Source: RYN-230 sp036497945 (GTDB lineage: Bacteria; Actinomycetota; Actinomycetes; Streptosporangiales; Streptosporangiaceae). From it: a DNA stretch of 64,000 nt. The notes beneath the pieces are model-generated. The model searched no databases. It was not told the origin of the DNA and saw only the letters and a list, made by a program, of their open reading frames with translations. Positions 33,628 to 42,240 of this stretch are shown here, one piece after another. The stretch is taken from assembly GCA_036497945.1 (NCBI GenBank), contig DASXIN010000150.1, forward strand, positions 1-64,000, written 5' to 3'. The position numbers and the translations under genes are program-made. Position 1 is the stretch's first letter. The number at the start of each line of letters is the position of its first letter.

Positions 33628-34599
33628 GTGCACGACACCCGGCGGACCCGTTTCGTTCTCGGGGTGCTGCTGGTCGCTGCGCTCGCGCTGATCACTATCG
33701 ACTACCGGGACGGGGCCGGGTCCCCGCTGCGCGGGCTGCGTTCGGTGGGCGGCGCGGTGTTCGGCTCGGCGGAGAATGTGGCCAGCCTGGTGACCAGGCC
33801 GTTCGCCGCGGTCGCGGACGGGGTGACCGGCAATTCCGGCTCCCAGGCCAAGGTCGACGCGCTGCAGCGCCAGGTGCTCGGGCTGCGCGCGCAGCTCAGC
33901 CAGCAGCGGCTGAGCAAGTATGACGACCAGCAGCTCAAGCAGCTGCTGCAGCTGGCCGCCCGGGGCCGGTACCGGGTGGTGGCGGCCAATGTGATCGCGG
34001 CCGGCGGCTCGTACGACGACTCGGTCACCATCGACGCGGGCCGGGACGACGGGATCAAGCCGGACATGACCGTGCTGAACGGCCAGGGCCTGGTCGGCAC
34101 GATCACCTCGGTCAGCGCGACCAGCGCGACCGTGTTGCTCAGCACCGACGCCAGCGTGACCGTCGGGGTGCGGCTGGCGGGCACCGGGCAGATCGGCGTA
34201 GTCAGCGGGACGGGCAAGGCCATGTCCGGCAGCGGGCTGCTCCGGCTGCAGGTGTTCGACGTCAACGCGGTACTGCGGCCCGGCCAGCAGCTGGTCACGT
34301 TCGGGTCGGTGCGGGGCAGCTCCTACGTCCCCGGGGTGCCGGTCGGCGTGATCACCAAGGTGGAGGGGACGGCCAGCTCGCTGACCAAGCTCGCCCTGGT
34401 CCGCCCGTACGCGGACGACACCGCGCTCGGCCTGGTCGGCGTGGTCATCGTCGCGCCGCGGCACAACCCGCGGTTCGCCGTGCTGCCGCCGTCACCGACC
34501 CCGGCCCCCCGGGTCACCGTCACGGTGACCGCGTCGCCCGGCACGCAGCCGTCCCAGGGGGCCACGCCGACGCCCGGCGGCACCGGACCGGGACACTGA
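33628..34599 (+). CDS. mreC: rod shape-determining protein MreC
   Basis: A 323-residue protein: an N-terminal membrane anchor (FVLGVLLVAALALITIDY), a coiled-coil stretch (about 70-110, QRQVLGLRAQLSQQRL), then the beta-barrel MreC domain (VIAAGGSYDDSVTIDAGRDD, GLVGTITSVS). The C-terminal 35 residues are Pro/Thr/Gly-rich. It links MreB to the extracytoplasmic synthases. GTG start after GAGGAGACC, 102 bases after mreB. Confidence 0.94.
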   Translation: MHDTRRTRFVLGVLLVAALALITIDYRDGAGSPLRGLRSVGGAVFGSAENVASLVTRPFAAVADGVTGNSGSQAKVDALQRQVLGLRAQLSQQRLSKYDDQQLKQLLQLAARGRYRVVAANVIAAGGSYDDSVTIDAGRDDGIKPDMTVLNGQGLVGTITSVSATSATVLLSTDASVTVGVRLAGTGQIGVVSGTGKAMSGSGLLRLQVFDVNAVLRPGQQLVTFGSVRGSSYVPGVPVGVITKVEGTASSLTKLALVRPYADDTALGLVGVVIVAPRHNPRFAVLPPSPTPAPRVTVTVTASPGTQPSQGATPTPGGTGPGH

Positions 34600-34600
34600 C

Positions 34601-35971
34601 ATGCTGCGGCGCGTGGCGTTGTCCAGCGGTCTGCTGCTGATCGCGGTCCTGATCCAGCTGACCATCCTGAACAACCTCCGGCTGCCCGGCGGGGCCGGGC
34701 CGGACCTGGTCCTGGTGGTGGTGGTCGCGGTCGCGCTGACCGGCGGGCCGGTGGAGGGCATGCTGGGCGGGTTCTGCGCCGGGCTGGCCCTCGACGTGGC
34801 GCCGCCCGCCACCCACCTGATCGGCCAGTACGCACTGGTGTTCTGCGTGGTGGGCTACGGCTGCGGGCTGCTCGGCGTCAGCCTCGACCAGTCGGCCTGG
34901 GCGCCGATCAGCGTGGTCGCGGTAGGCTCTGCGGCCGGTGAGCTGCTCTACGCGCTGACCGGCATGATCTTCGGCGACCTGGACATCACCTGGACCGCGA
35001 TCCGGCACACGCTGCCCGCCTCGGTCGCTTACGACGTGTTGCTCAGCCCGTTCGTGCTGTACGCGGTGGCCCGCGCCCGGGGGATCACCATGCAGGGGCT
35101 GGCCGCGCTGCGCGGCGGGGCGGACGGCGCCGGCCTGCTCACGCCGCGCCTGGCCGCCGCGGCTGGGCTGGGCGGCAGATCCGGCGCGGTGGTCCGGGAC
35201 AGCGGGACCGGGCGGGCGCCCCGGCTGAGCGCCCGGTCGCTGCGCGCCGGGGCCACCCAGGGCGGATCGGCCAGCGGTGGCCGCGCCCCCGGCCGGCCGC
35301 CGGGCCGGCCAGTACAGCTGCACTTCGGCGGGGCCGGCGCGCTGCAAGGCGGATCGGCCAGCAGCCCACGGATCCCCCGCCAGCCGCCCGCCCGGCCGGT
35401 CAGCCTGCGGCTGGGCAACCGGAACTGGGTCAGCCGGTACCAGAGCGGGCTGCCGTCCCGGCCGGTCAGCCTGCGGCTGGGCAACCGGAACTGGGTCAGC
35501 CGGTACCGCGGCGGGTCGCTGGCCGGGGCCGCGTCCGGTCTGCTCGGCGACGGCGCGGGCGGCCCGCCGCTGCGCCCCGGCCGGGGCCCCCGGCTGCGCG
35601 GCGGCAGCATGCCCGGCGGGTCGGCCAGTGGCACCCGGATCAGTCTCAGCCGCCCGGTGCGCCCGGTCCATCTCCGGCTGGGCAGTTCCGCCCGGCGGCG
35701 CGACGGGGCGATCGGCGGCTCGGTGCTCGGCCGCCGCCGCGGCGGCCGGGTGCCCAGCCGACGGCAGTTCAGCGGACGGGCGTTGGGTAATAAGAGCGCT
35801 TTGAACGGGCGGTCAGCGGCGGGCAAGGCGCACGTGCCGCGGTTCCGTGGGGTGAAGTCGGCCGCGCTGGCCGGGCGGCGCGGGTCGCTGGCCACGCCGG
35901 GCCGGGGCACGTTCGGGCCCCGCCGGGCTATCTGGCGCATCTTCGGCAAGCGGACGGGAGGGTTGCGATGA
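34601..35971 (+). CDS. mreD: MreD with a long basic repeat tail
   Basis: Residues 1-165 are a normal five-to-six helix MreD (VLIQLTILNNLRLPGG, GPVEGMLGGFCAGLALDV, YDVLLSPFVLYAVAR). The remaining 290 residues are an unusual Arg/Gly/Ser/Pro-rich cytoplasmic tail made of degenerate units around GGSAS...RPVxLRLG, including an exact 51-bp DNA duplication that repeats RPVSLRLGNRNWVSRY. Typical MreD proteins end after the helices. The tail is strongly basic, so it could bind nucleic acid, acidic lipids or partner proteins. It begins one base after the mreC stop and overlaps mrdA by ATGA, so it is expressed within the operon. Confidence 0.85.
   Translation: MLRRVALSSGLLLIAVLIQLTILNNLRLPGGAGPDLVLVVVVAVALTGGPVEGMLGGFCAGLALDVAPPATHLIGQYALVFCVVGYGCGLLGVSLDQSAWAPISVVAVGSAAGELLYALTGMIFGDLDITWTAIRHTLPASVAYDVLLSPFVLYAVARARGITMQGLAALRGGADGAGLLTPRLAAAAGLGGRSGAVVRDSGTGRAPRLSARSLRAGATQGGSASGGRAPGRPPGRPVQLHFGGAGALQGGSASSPRIPRQPPARPVSLRLGNRNWVSRYQSGLPSRPVSLRLGNRNWVSRYRGGSLAGAASGLLGDGAGGPPLRPGRGPRLRGGSMPGGSASGTRISLSRPVRPVHLRLGSSARRRDGAIGGSVLGRRRGGRVPSRRQFSGRALGNKSALNGRSAAGKAHVPRFRGVKSAALAGRRGSLATPGRGTFGPRRAIWRIFGKRTGGLR
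35391..35507 (+). repeat. exact 51-bp duplication in mreD
   Basis: Bases 35391-35441 and 35457-35507 are identical over 51 bp, with a 66-bp (22-codon) period. Each encodes a copy of RPVSLRLGNRNWVSRY in the MreD tail. Confidence 0.85.
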
Positions 35972-38049
35972 TCCCCGCGTCACGGCGGCGCCTCGTCGTG
36001 CTGTACGCGGTGGTGGCCGCGCTGCTGCTTTCGCTCGGCGGCCGCCTGTGGTACCTGCAGGTGCTGACGGGCAAGGACTACGCGCAGCTGGCCGCCCTGG
36101 ACCAGACACAGACGGTCATCACGCCCGCGGTGCGCGGCCAGATCCTGGACGACGGCGGCCAGCCACTGGTAGACAACGCCAGCTCGCTGGTGGTCACGGT
36201 GAACATCATGGACCTGGCCACGCAGAGCGACGGCGGCACGGCGGTGCTGGCCCGGCTGGCCAGCCTGCTGCACATGTCGGACAAGCGGCTGCACGAGAAA
36301 CTCCGGCTGTGCAACGCGAACGTCAGCCAGCCGTGCTGGCCCGGCTCGCCGTACCAGCCCGTCCCGGTGGCGCAGCACGTCCCGGACGGGGTGGCGGTGC
36401 AGATCATGCAGGACCACGACCAGTTCCCCGGGGTCAGCGCGGGGGTGAACCCGGTGGCCCGGTACCCGGTGCCGCACGGGGCCAACCCGGCGCAGGTGCT
36501 CGGGTACCTGGGCCCGATCACCCCGCAGCAGATGAAGCAGCAGCACCTGCCGTCCACCGGTTTCGCCGGTGAGGACCTGGTCGGGCAGGCCGGGCTGGAA
36601 CTGCAGTACAACCAGCAACTGCAGGGCACCCCGGGCCGGGACGTGCTCTCGGTGAACAGCGCCGGCCAGCAGCTCGGCACCGTCCGCACGGTCGCCCCGC
36701 AGACCGGCGATGACCTGGTGACCAGCATCAACGCGCAGCTGCAAGGAGATGTGCAGACCATCCTGGCCAACACGCTGGCCAAGGCCCGGCAGCAGGGCAA
36801 CACGCGCGCCACCACGGGGGCGGCGGTGGTGCTGACCACGACCGGGCGGGTGGTCGCGATGGCCAGCCTGCCCAGCTACGACCCGTCCGTCTGGACCGGC
36901 GGCATCTCCGAGGCGCAGTACCGGCAGCTGTTCGGCACCGGCCACGGCGAGCCGATCCTGAACCGGGTCACCCAGGGTGAGTACGCGCCGGGATCCACGT
37001 TCAAGGTGATCTCCACCGCGGCCGCGGTCCGGGCCGGCTACAGCCTGGCCAACACGTACAACTGCCCGGCCGCCTCCAACATCGCGGGCCGCTCGTTCGC
37101 CAACGACGGGCAGCCGCCGATCGGCCCGATCAGCCTGCACGAAGCCCTGGTGATCTCCTGCGACACCGTGTTCTACGACCTGGCCTACCAGATCTACCTG
37201 CGCGACCACACGAAGGACAACGTGGTCAACAGCCCGAAGGCGCCGACCCAGGAAATGCAGAAGATGGCGGTGGACTGGGGGTTCGGCAACGCACCCGGCA
37301 TCGACCTGCCGGAGCAGAGCACAGGCAGCATCCCGACCCGCCAATGGCTGTACTACCTGTGGAAGGACAACGCGCACACCGGCCAGAACTGGTGCAAGTA
37401 CGGCAAGGCGAACGGCTCGTATGTGCAGCAGATCGAATACCAGGATTGCCACTTCGGCAACGTCTGGGAGCCCGGTGAGGCGGCCATCGCGGCCATCGGC
37501 CAGGGCTACGTGGCGGTCACCCCGCTGCAGCTGGCCAATGCGTATGCGGCGCTGGCCAACGGGGGCAGGCTGTACAGCCCGCGGATCGGCAAGGCGATCA
37601 TCAGCCCGACCGGCCAGGTGGAGCAGCGGATCAATCCGCCGGTGATCAGGCGGCTGCCGGTGGCGGGCAGCACGCTGGCTTACATCCGCAGCGCGCTGGC
37701 CGACGTGACCGTGGGCGGCGGCACCGCGGCCGGGGCGTTCGCCGGCTTCCCGCGCAACAAGGTCTGCGTGGCCGGCAAGACGGGTACGGCCGAGGTGTTC
37801 AACAGCTCGGTCACCTCGGTCTTCGCCTCGTTCGCGCCGTGCAACAACCCGAAGTACGTCGTGGTGGTCATGGTGCCCAACTCGAACTTCGGCGCCGAGG
37901 TGGCGGCGCCTGCGGTCCGCCAGATCTATGACTCGATCTACGGTCTAGAGGGGCACAAGGCCGCGCTGCCCGGCGGCAACCTGCCGCACGGGCTGCCGAA
38001 GATCTCGCCGGACGGCACGATCAAGCCGCCCGCTGGGTACGGGGGTTAG
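35968..38049 (+). CDS. mrdA: penicillin-binding protein 2 (elongation transpeptidase)
   Basis: A 693-residue class B PBP. It has an N-terminal membrane helix (VVLYAVVAALLLSLGGRLWY), a dimerisation/pedestal domain, then the transpeptidase with catalytic Ser in STFK (343-346), SCD (397-399) and KTGTA (604-608). It cross-links peptidoglycan for elongation or spore-wall synthesis together with RodA. ATG 35968 overlaps the mreD stop. Confidence 0.95.
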   Translation: MIPASRRRLVVLYAVVAALLLSLGGRLWYLQVLTGKDYAQLAALDQTQTVITPAVRGQILDDGGQPLVDNASSLVVTVNIMDLATQSDGGTAVLARLASLLHMSDKRLHEKLRLCNANVSQPCWPGSPYQPVPVAQHVPDGVAVQIMQDHDQFPGVSAGVNPVARYPVPHGANPAQVLGYLGPITPQQMKQQHLPSTGFAGEDLVGQAGLELQYNQQLQGTPGRDVLSVNSAGQQLGTVRTVAPQTGDDLVTSINAQLQGDVQTILANTLAKARQQGNTRATTGAAVVLTTTGRVVAMASLPSYDPSVWTGGISEAQYRQLFGTGHGEPILNRVTQGEYAPGSTFKVISTAAAVRAGYSLANTYNCPAASNIAGRSFANDGQPPIGPISLHEALVISCDTVFYDLAYQIYLRDHTKDNVVNSPKAPTQEMQKMAVDWGFGNAPGIDLPEQSTGSIPTRQWLYYLWKDNAHTGQNWCKYGKANGSYVQQIEYQDCHFGNVWEPGEAAIAAIGQGYVAVTPLQLANAYAALANGGRLYSPRIGKAIISPTGQVEQRINPPVIRRLPVAGSTLAYIRSALADVTVGGGTAAGAFAGFPRNKVCVAGKTGTAEVFNSSVTSVFASFAPCNNPKYVVVVMVPNSNFGAEVAAPAVRQIYDSIYGLEGHKAALPGGNLPHGLPKISPDGTIKPPAGYGG

Positions 38050-39245
38050 TGATGAGCCTCGGTACCCGGGATTACTCCGCGCTTCGCAGCCCCAGCTTCG
38101 GCCAGGGACAGCAACGGCGGCTGCCCCGCGCGCTGGCCAAGGACTCGCCGCTGCGCCGGTACGACTGGGTGCTGGTGCTGGCCGTGGTGGCGCTCAGCCT
38201 GATCGGCACACTGCTGGTCTACTCGGCCACCCAGCCGAGCGCCGACCCGCGCGCATACTTCATCAAGCAGCTGATCAACGTGGTGCTCGGGCTGATCTTC
38301 ATGGTCACGGTGAGCCTGCTGGACTACCGGCAGATCCGGATGTTCGCGCCCATTGTGTACGGGGCCGCGGTGCTCGGCCTGATCGTGGTGCTCAGCCCGC
38401 TGGGCACGTCGGTGAACGGGGCCAAGGCGTGGATCAACCTGCCCGCGGGCTTCCAGGTGGAGCCGTCCGAGTTCGCCAAGATCGCGCTGGTGCTGATGGC
38501 CGCGCTGGTGTTCGGCGAGCTGCGGGACAGTGGCCGCGTCCCGCGGCCGCGGGACGCGGCCAAAGTGCTGCTGCTGGCGCTGATCCCGGTCGTGCTGGTG
38601 GAACGCGAGCCCGCCCTGGGCGTGGTCATCCTGCTGCTGCTCATCACCATCGGCATGATCGCGCTGTCCGGGCTGCCGCTCCGCTGGCTGGCCGGCCTGA
38701 CCGCGGCCGGCCTGCTCGCCGTGCTGGCTGTGGTCAAGCTGCACCTGCTGAGGAGCTACCAGGTGGACCGGCTGACCGCGTTCCTGCATCCGCAGACGGA
38801 CCCGAGCGGGATCGGCTACGAGACGCTGCACTCCAAGATCATGATCGGTTCGGGTGGCATGGGCGGCACCGGCTGGCTGCACGGCTCGCTGGTCACCGCG
38901 AGCTTCGTGCCCAACCAGCAGACCGACTTCATCTTCAGCGTCGCGGGTGAGGAACTCGGCTTCATCGGCTGCGCCGTGATCATCGCGATCCTGGCCGTGG
39001 TGGTGTTCCGCGCGCTGCGCATCGCCCGCCGGGCCGATGACCAGTTCGGCCTGCTGGTGGCGTCGGGCATCGCGATCTGGTTCGGCTTGCAGTCGTTCAT
39101 CAACGTCGGTATGACGATCGGCATCATGCCGGTCACCGGGCTGCCGCTGCCGTTCGTGTCCTATGGTGGCTCGGCCATGTTCGCCGACATGATCGCGGTT
39201 GGCGTGCTGCTGTCCGTGCACCGGCGACGGTCGGTGTTCGGCTGA
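38049..39245 (+). CDS. rodA: SEDS glycosyltransferase RodA
   Basis: A 398-residue polytopic SEDS protein with about ten helices: the N-terminal YDWVLVLAVVALSLIGTLL, the conserved LPAGFQVEPSEFAKIALVL loop and the C-terminal TGLPLPFVSYGGSAMF. It polymerises glycan strands from lipid II and works with the PBP2 encoded just upstream. GTG 38049 or ATG 38052 may start it; both are close behind GGGGG. It is the last gene of the mre operon. Confidence 0.95.
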   Translation: MMSLGTRDYSALRSPSFGQGQQRRLPRALAKDSPLRRYDWVLVLAVVALSLIGTLLVYSATQPSADPRAYFIKQLINVVLGLIFMVTVSLLDYRQIRMFAPIVYGAAVLGLIVVLSPLGTSVNGAKAWINLPAGFQVEPSEFAKIALVLMAALVFGELRDSGRVPRPRDAAKVLLLALIPVVLVEREPALGVVILLLLITIGMIALSGLPLRWLAGLTAAGLLAVLAVVKLHLLRSYQVDRLTAFLHPQTDPSGIGYETLHSKIMIGSGGMGGTGWLHGSLVTASFVPNQQTDFIFSVAGEELGFIGCAVIIAILAVVVFRALRIARRADDQFGLLVASGIAIWFGLQSFINVGMTIGIMPVTGLPLPFVSYGGSAMFADMIAVGVLLSVHRRRSVFG

Positions 39246-39267
39246 CGGCGTGACCTCAGCCTGACGA

Positions 39268-39273
39268 TAAGCT
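39268..39273 (+). promoter_or_regulatory. -10 box TAAGCT, six bases before ATG 39280
   Basis: TAAGCT-GTCAGG-ATG places transcription start at the A of the start codon. A -35-like CTGACG lies at 39242-39247. The same bases form a CCTGAC/GTCAGG hairpin (39260-39279). A leaderless mRNA is the simpler reading. Confidence 0.45.
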
Positions 39274-39279
39274 GTCAGG

Positions 39280-41247
39280 ATGCCTGTGGAATCGGTCTAC
39301 TCCCGCCTGGAGCCGCTGCTGCCCCAGGTGCGCAAGCCGATCCAGTACGTCGGGGGCGAGCTGAACTCGGTCGTCCGCGACTGGGATTCCGCCGAGGTCC
39401 GCTGGGCCCTGATGTACCCGGACGCCTACGAGGTGGGCGTGCCGAACCAGGGCGTCCAGATCCTCTACGAGGTGCTCAACGAGACCGGCTGGGCGCTCGC
39501 CGAGCGCACCTACAGCGTGTGGCCGGACCTGGCCGCGCTGATGCGTGAGCACGAGATCCCGCAGTTCACCGTGGACGCGCACCGGCCAGTGGGCCTGTTC
39601 GACGTGCTGGGTGTGAGTTTCGCCACCGAACTGGGCTATACGAACCTGCTGACCGCGCTGGACCTGGCCGGCATCCCGCTGTCCGCGGCGGACCGGACGG
39701 ACGGGCACCCGCTGGTCATCGCGGGCGGGCACGCCGCGTTCAACCCGGAGCCGATCGCGGAGTTCCTGGACGGCGCGGTGCTGGGCGACGGCGAGCAGGC
39801 CGTGCTGACCATCTCCGGGCTGATCCGGGACTGGAAGCAGGCGGGGTGCCCGGGCGGCCGGGACGGCCTGCTGGAGCGGCTCGCGACCGACGGTGGCGTC
39901 TACGTGCCCCGGTTCTACGACGTGGACTACCTGCCGGACGGGCGGATCAACCGGGTCGCGCCGAACCGCAGCGGGGTGCCGTTCAGCATCGCCAAGCACA
40001 CGGTGATGGACCTGGACGAGTGGCAGTACCCGCGCAAGCCGGTAGTCCCGGTGGCCGAGTCAGTGCACGAGCGGTTCAGCGTGGAAATCTTCCGCGGCTG
40101 CACCCGGGGCTGCCGGTTCTGCCAGGCCGGCATGATCACCCGGCCGGTGCGCGAGCGCAGCATCACCACGATCGGCGACATGGTGCAGCGTGGGCTCGAG
40201 GAGAGCGGGTTCAGTGAGGTCGGCCTGCTCTCCCTGTCCAGCGCAGACCACAGCGAGATCGACGACGTGGTGACCGGGCTGGCCGACCGGTACGAGGGCA
40301 CCTCCACCGGGCTGTCGCTGCCGTCCACCCGGGTGGACGCGTTCAACGTGACGCTGGCCAACGAGCTGTCCCGCGGTGGCCGCCGGTCCGGGCTGACGTT
40401 CGCCCCGGAAGGCGGCTCCGAGCGGATCCGCAAGGTGATCAACAAGATGGTCACCGAGGAGGACCTGATCCGCACCGTGAGCACCGCGTTCTCCAGCGGG
40501 TGGCGGCAGGTCAAGCTGTACTTCATGTGCGGCCTGCCCACCGAGACCGACGAGGACGTGCTGGCCATCGCCAACCTGGCCCGCCGGGTCATCGAGACCG
40601 GCCGGGAGGTGTCCGGGCGCAAGGACATCCGGTGCACGGTGTCCATCGGTGGCTTTGTGCCCAAGCCGCACACCCCGTTACAGTGGGCGGCGCAGTGCGG
40701 CCACGAGACCGTGGACGAGCGGCTGCGCAAGCTGGGCGCCGCGCTGCGTAACGCCCCCGGCTACGGACGGGCCGTCGGCTACCGCTACCACGACGGGCGC
40801 CCATCGATCATCGAGGGCCTGCTGTCCCGCGGTGACCGCCGGGTGGCCAAGGTGATCCGGGCGGCCTGGCAGGACGGCGCCAGCTTCGACGGGTGGAGCG
40901 AGTACTTCTCGTTCGCCCGGTGGGAGCGGTGTGCCGCGGCGGCGCTGGCCGACGAGCCGGTGGACCTGGCCTGGTACACCACCCGGGAACGGGACTACGG
41001 CGAGGTGCTGCCGTGGGATCACCTGGACGCCGGCCTGGACCGGGAGTGGCTCTGGCAGGACTGGCAGGATGCCGTCGACCCGGCCGGCGCGGCCGAGGTG
41101 GAAGATTGCCGCTGGACCCCGTGTTATGACTGCGGGGTGTGTCCGACGATGGGGACTGAGATACAGACGGGGCCGACGGGCCGGACGCTGCTGCCGCTGA
41201 GCGTCGTAGGCCAGCGGGCCGGCGACGGCCCGGGCGAGGTCGGCTAG
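39280..41247 (+). CDS. TIGR03960 family B12-binding-domain radical SAM protein
   Basis: A 655-residue radical SAM protein. The N-terminal part carries a B12-binding-like domain (YPDAYEVGVPNQGVQILYE, then PLVIAGGHAAFNPEP). The radical SAM core has RGCTRGCRFCQAG with C274-X3-C278-X2-C281 for the iron-sulfur cluster. A C-terminal CYDCGVC is a further Cys motif typical of TIGR03960. The reaction is unknown. The next gene, TIGR03936/DUF2344, follows with no gap, and in other bacteria the two are fused or adjacent; a link to RNase E/G or ribosomal RNA maturation has been suggested by this neighbourhood. Confidence 0.9.
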   Translation: MPVESVYSRLEPLLPQVRKPIQYVGGELNSVVRDWDSAEVRWALMYPDAYEVGVPNQGVQILYEVLNETGWALAERTYSVWPDLAALMREHEIPQFTVDAHRPVGLFDVLGVSFATELGYTNLLTALDLAGIPLSAADRTDGHPLVIAGGHAAFNPEPIAEFLDGAVLGDGEQAVLTISGLIRDWKQAGCPGGRDGLLERLATDGGVYVPRFYDVDYLPDGRINRVAPNRSGVPFSIAKHTVMDLDEWQYPRKPVVPVAESVHERFSVEIFRGCTRGCRFCQAGMITRPVRERSITTIGDMVQRGLEESGFSEVGLLSLSSADHSEIDDVVTGLADRYEGTSTGLSLPSTRVDAFNVTLANELSRGGRRSGLTFAPEGGSERIRKVINKMVTEEDLIRTVSTAFSSGWRQVKLYFMCGLPTETDEDVLAIANLARRVIETGREVSGRKDIRCTVSIGGFVPKPHTPLQWAAQCGHETVDERLRKLGAALRNAPGYGRAVGYRYHDGRPSIIEGLLSRGDRRVAKVIRAAWQDGASFDGWSEYFSFARWERCAAAALADEPVDLAWYTTRERDYGEVLPWDHLDAGLDREWLWQDWQDAVDPAGAAEVEDCRWTPCYDCGVCPTMGTEIQTGPTGRTLLPLSVVGQRAGDGPGEVG

Positions 41248-42240
41248 ATGCCCGATCCCGGCTCCTCCGGCGCAGGCCGGGCCAGCTCACCGACACGCGG
41301 CGCTGATCAGCCGCCCGTCGTCCAGCGGCTTATCGTCCGGTACGCTAAAAGAAGCAGGATGCGATTCGCCAGTCACAGAGACATCGCGCGGGCCGTTGAG
41401 CGGGCAGTACGCAAGGCACATGTGCCGATTGCGTACTCGGCCGGGTTCACGCCGCACCCGAAGATCTCTTACGCTGGCGCGGCCCCGACGGGGACGGCGA
41501 GTGAGGCAGAGTACCTGGAGCTTTCGCTGACCGCAGTGTGCGTCGGCTCCGAGGTGCGGGACCAGCTCGATGCGGCCCTGCCGGACGGGATTGATGTGAT
41601 AGACGTGACCGAGGAAGCCGGTTCCCTGGGCGCCATGACGTTCGAGGCGTCGCTGTGGGACGTGGTTCTCCCCGGGATCGGGCCGGATGCGGCGGCCGCG
41701 GCGGTCGAGGCGTTCCTCGCCAGCAATGGCGTGCAGGTTGAACGCCGGACCAGCAAGGGGATCCGGCGGATGGATGCCCGCGCCGCGGTGGTCAGCATGC
41801 AGGCCGGCTGGCGTGCAGCGGAGTCGCGGAACGCCGGATATGCGATACTTCGAATGGTCGTTCAGCAGCTGACACCTGCTGTCCGGCCCGATGACATCCT
41901 GACTGCGCTTCGCCAGGTGGCTGGCCTCGTGCCGTCGTCACCACCGTTGGTGACCCGGCTGGCCCAGGGACCGCTCGAGGCCGTGGCTGCCGCTGCAGCC
42001 GGGCCCGCTGCGGGCCAGGCCGCCGACGGCGCGGCGCAGGGACCACTAGAGACAACGCGCCTGGACACACCGCTGGCCCAGCCGGCCGCGGCGGATCCAG
42101 CGAGCGCGTACGACCAGCTCCTGCGCGGAGCGGAGGGTTCACAGCGAGCCCACGCGCCCGGGAGCCTGACGGGAGATAGCCCGGATGCTCGAAACCGAGC
42201 TGAACGATCAAGAACCCACAGCGGGCCGCAGTGCGGGTGA
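41248..42240 (+). CDS. TIGR03936 family radical SAM-associated protein (DUF2344)
   Basis: A 330-residue protein. Residues about 28-240 are the DUF2344 domain: VRYAKRSRMRFASHRDIARA, then AYSAGFTPHPKISYAGA. The C-terminal 90 residues are Ala/Pro-rich and disordered. It starts at the base after the stop of the TIGR03960 gene and overlaps rne by 56 bases, so the three genes are co-expressed. Its molecular role is unknown. Confidence 0.88.
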   Translation: MPDPGSSGAGRASSPTRGADQPPVVQRLIVRYAKRSRMRFASHRDIARAVERAVRKAHVPIAYSAGFTPHPKISYAGAAPTGTASEAEYLELSLTAVCVGSEVRDQLDAALPDGIDVIDVTEEAGSLGAMTFEASLWDVVLPGIGPDAAAAAVEAFLASNGVQVERRTSKGIRRMDARAAVVSMQAGWRAAESRNAGYAILRMVVQQLTPAVRPDDILTALRQVAGLVPSSPPLVTRLAQGPLEAVAAAAAGPAAGQAADGAAQGPLETTRLDTPLAQPAAADPASAYDQLLRGAEGSQRAHAPGSLTGDSPDARNRAERSRTHSGPQCG

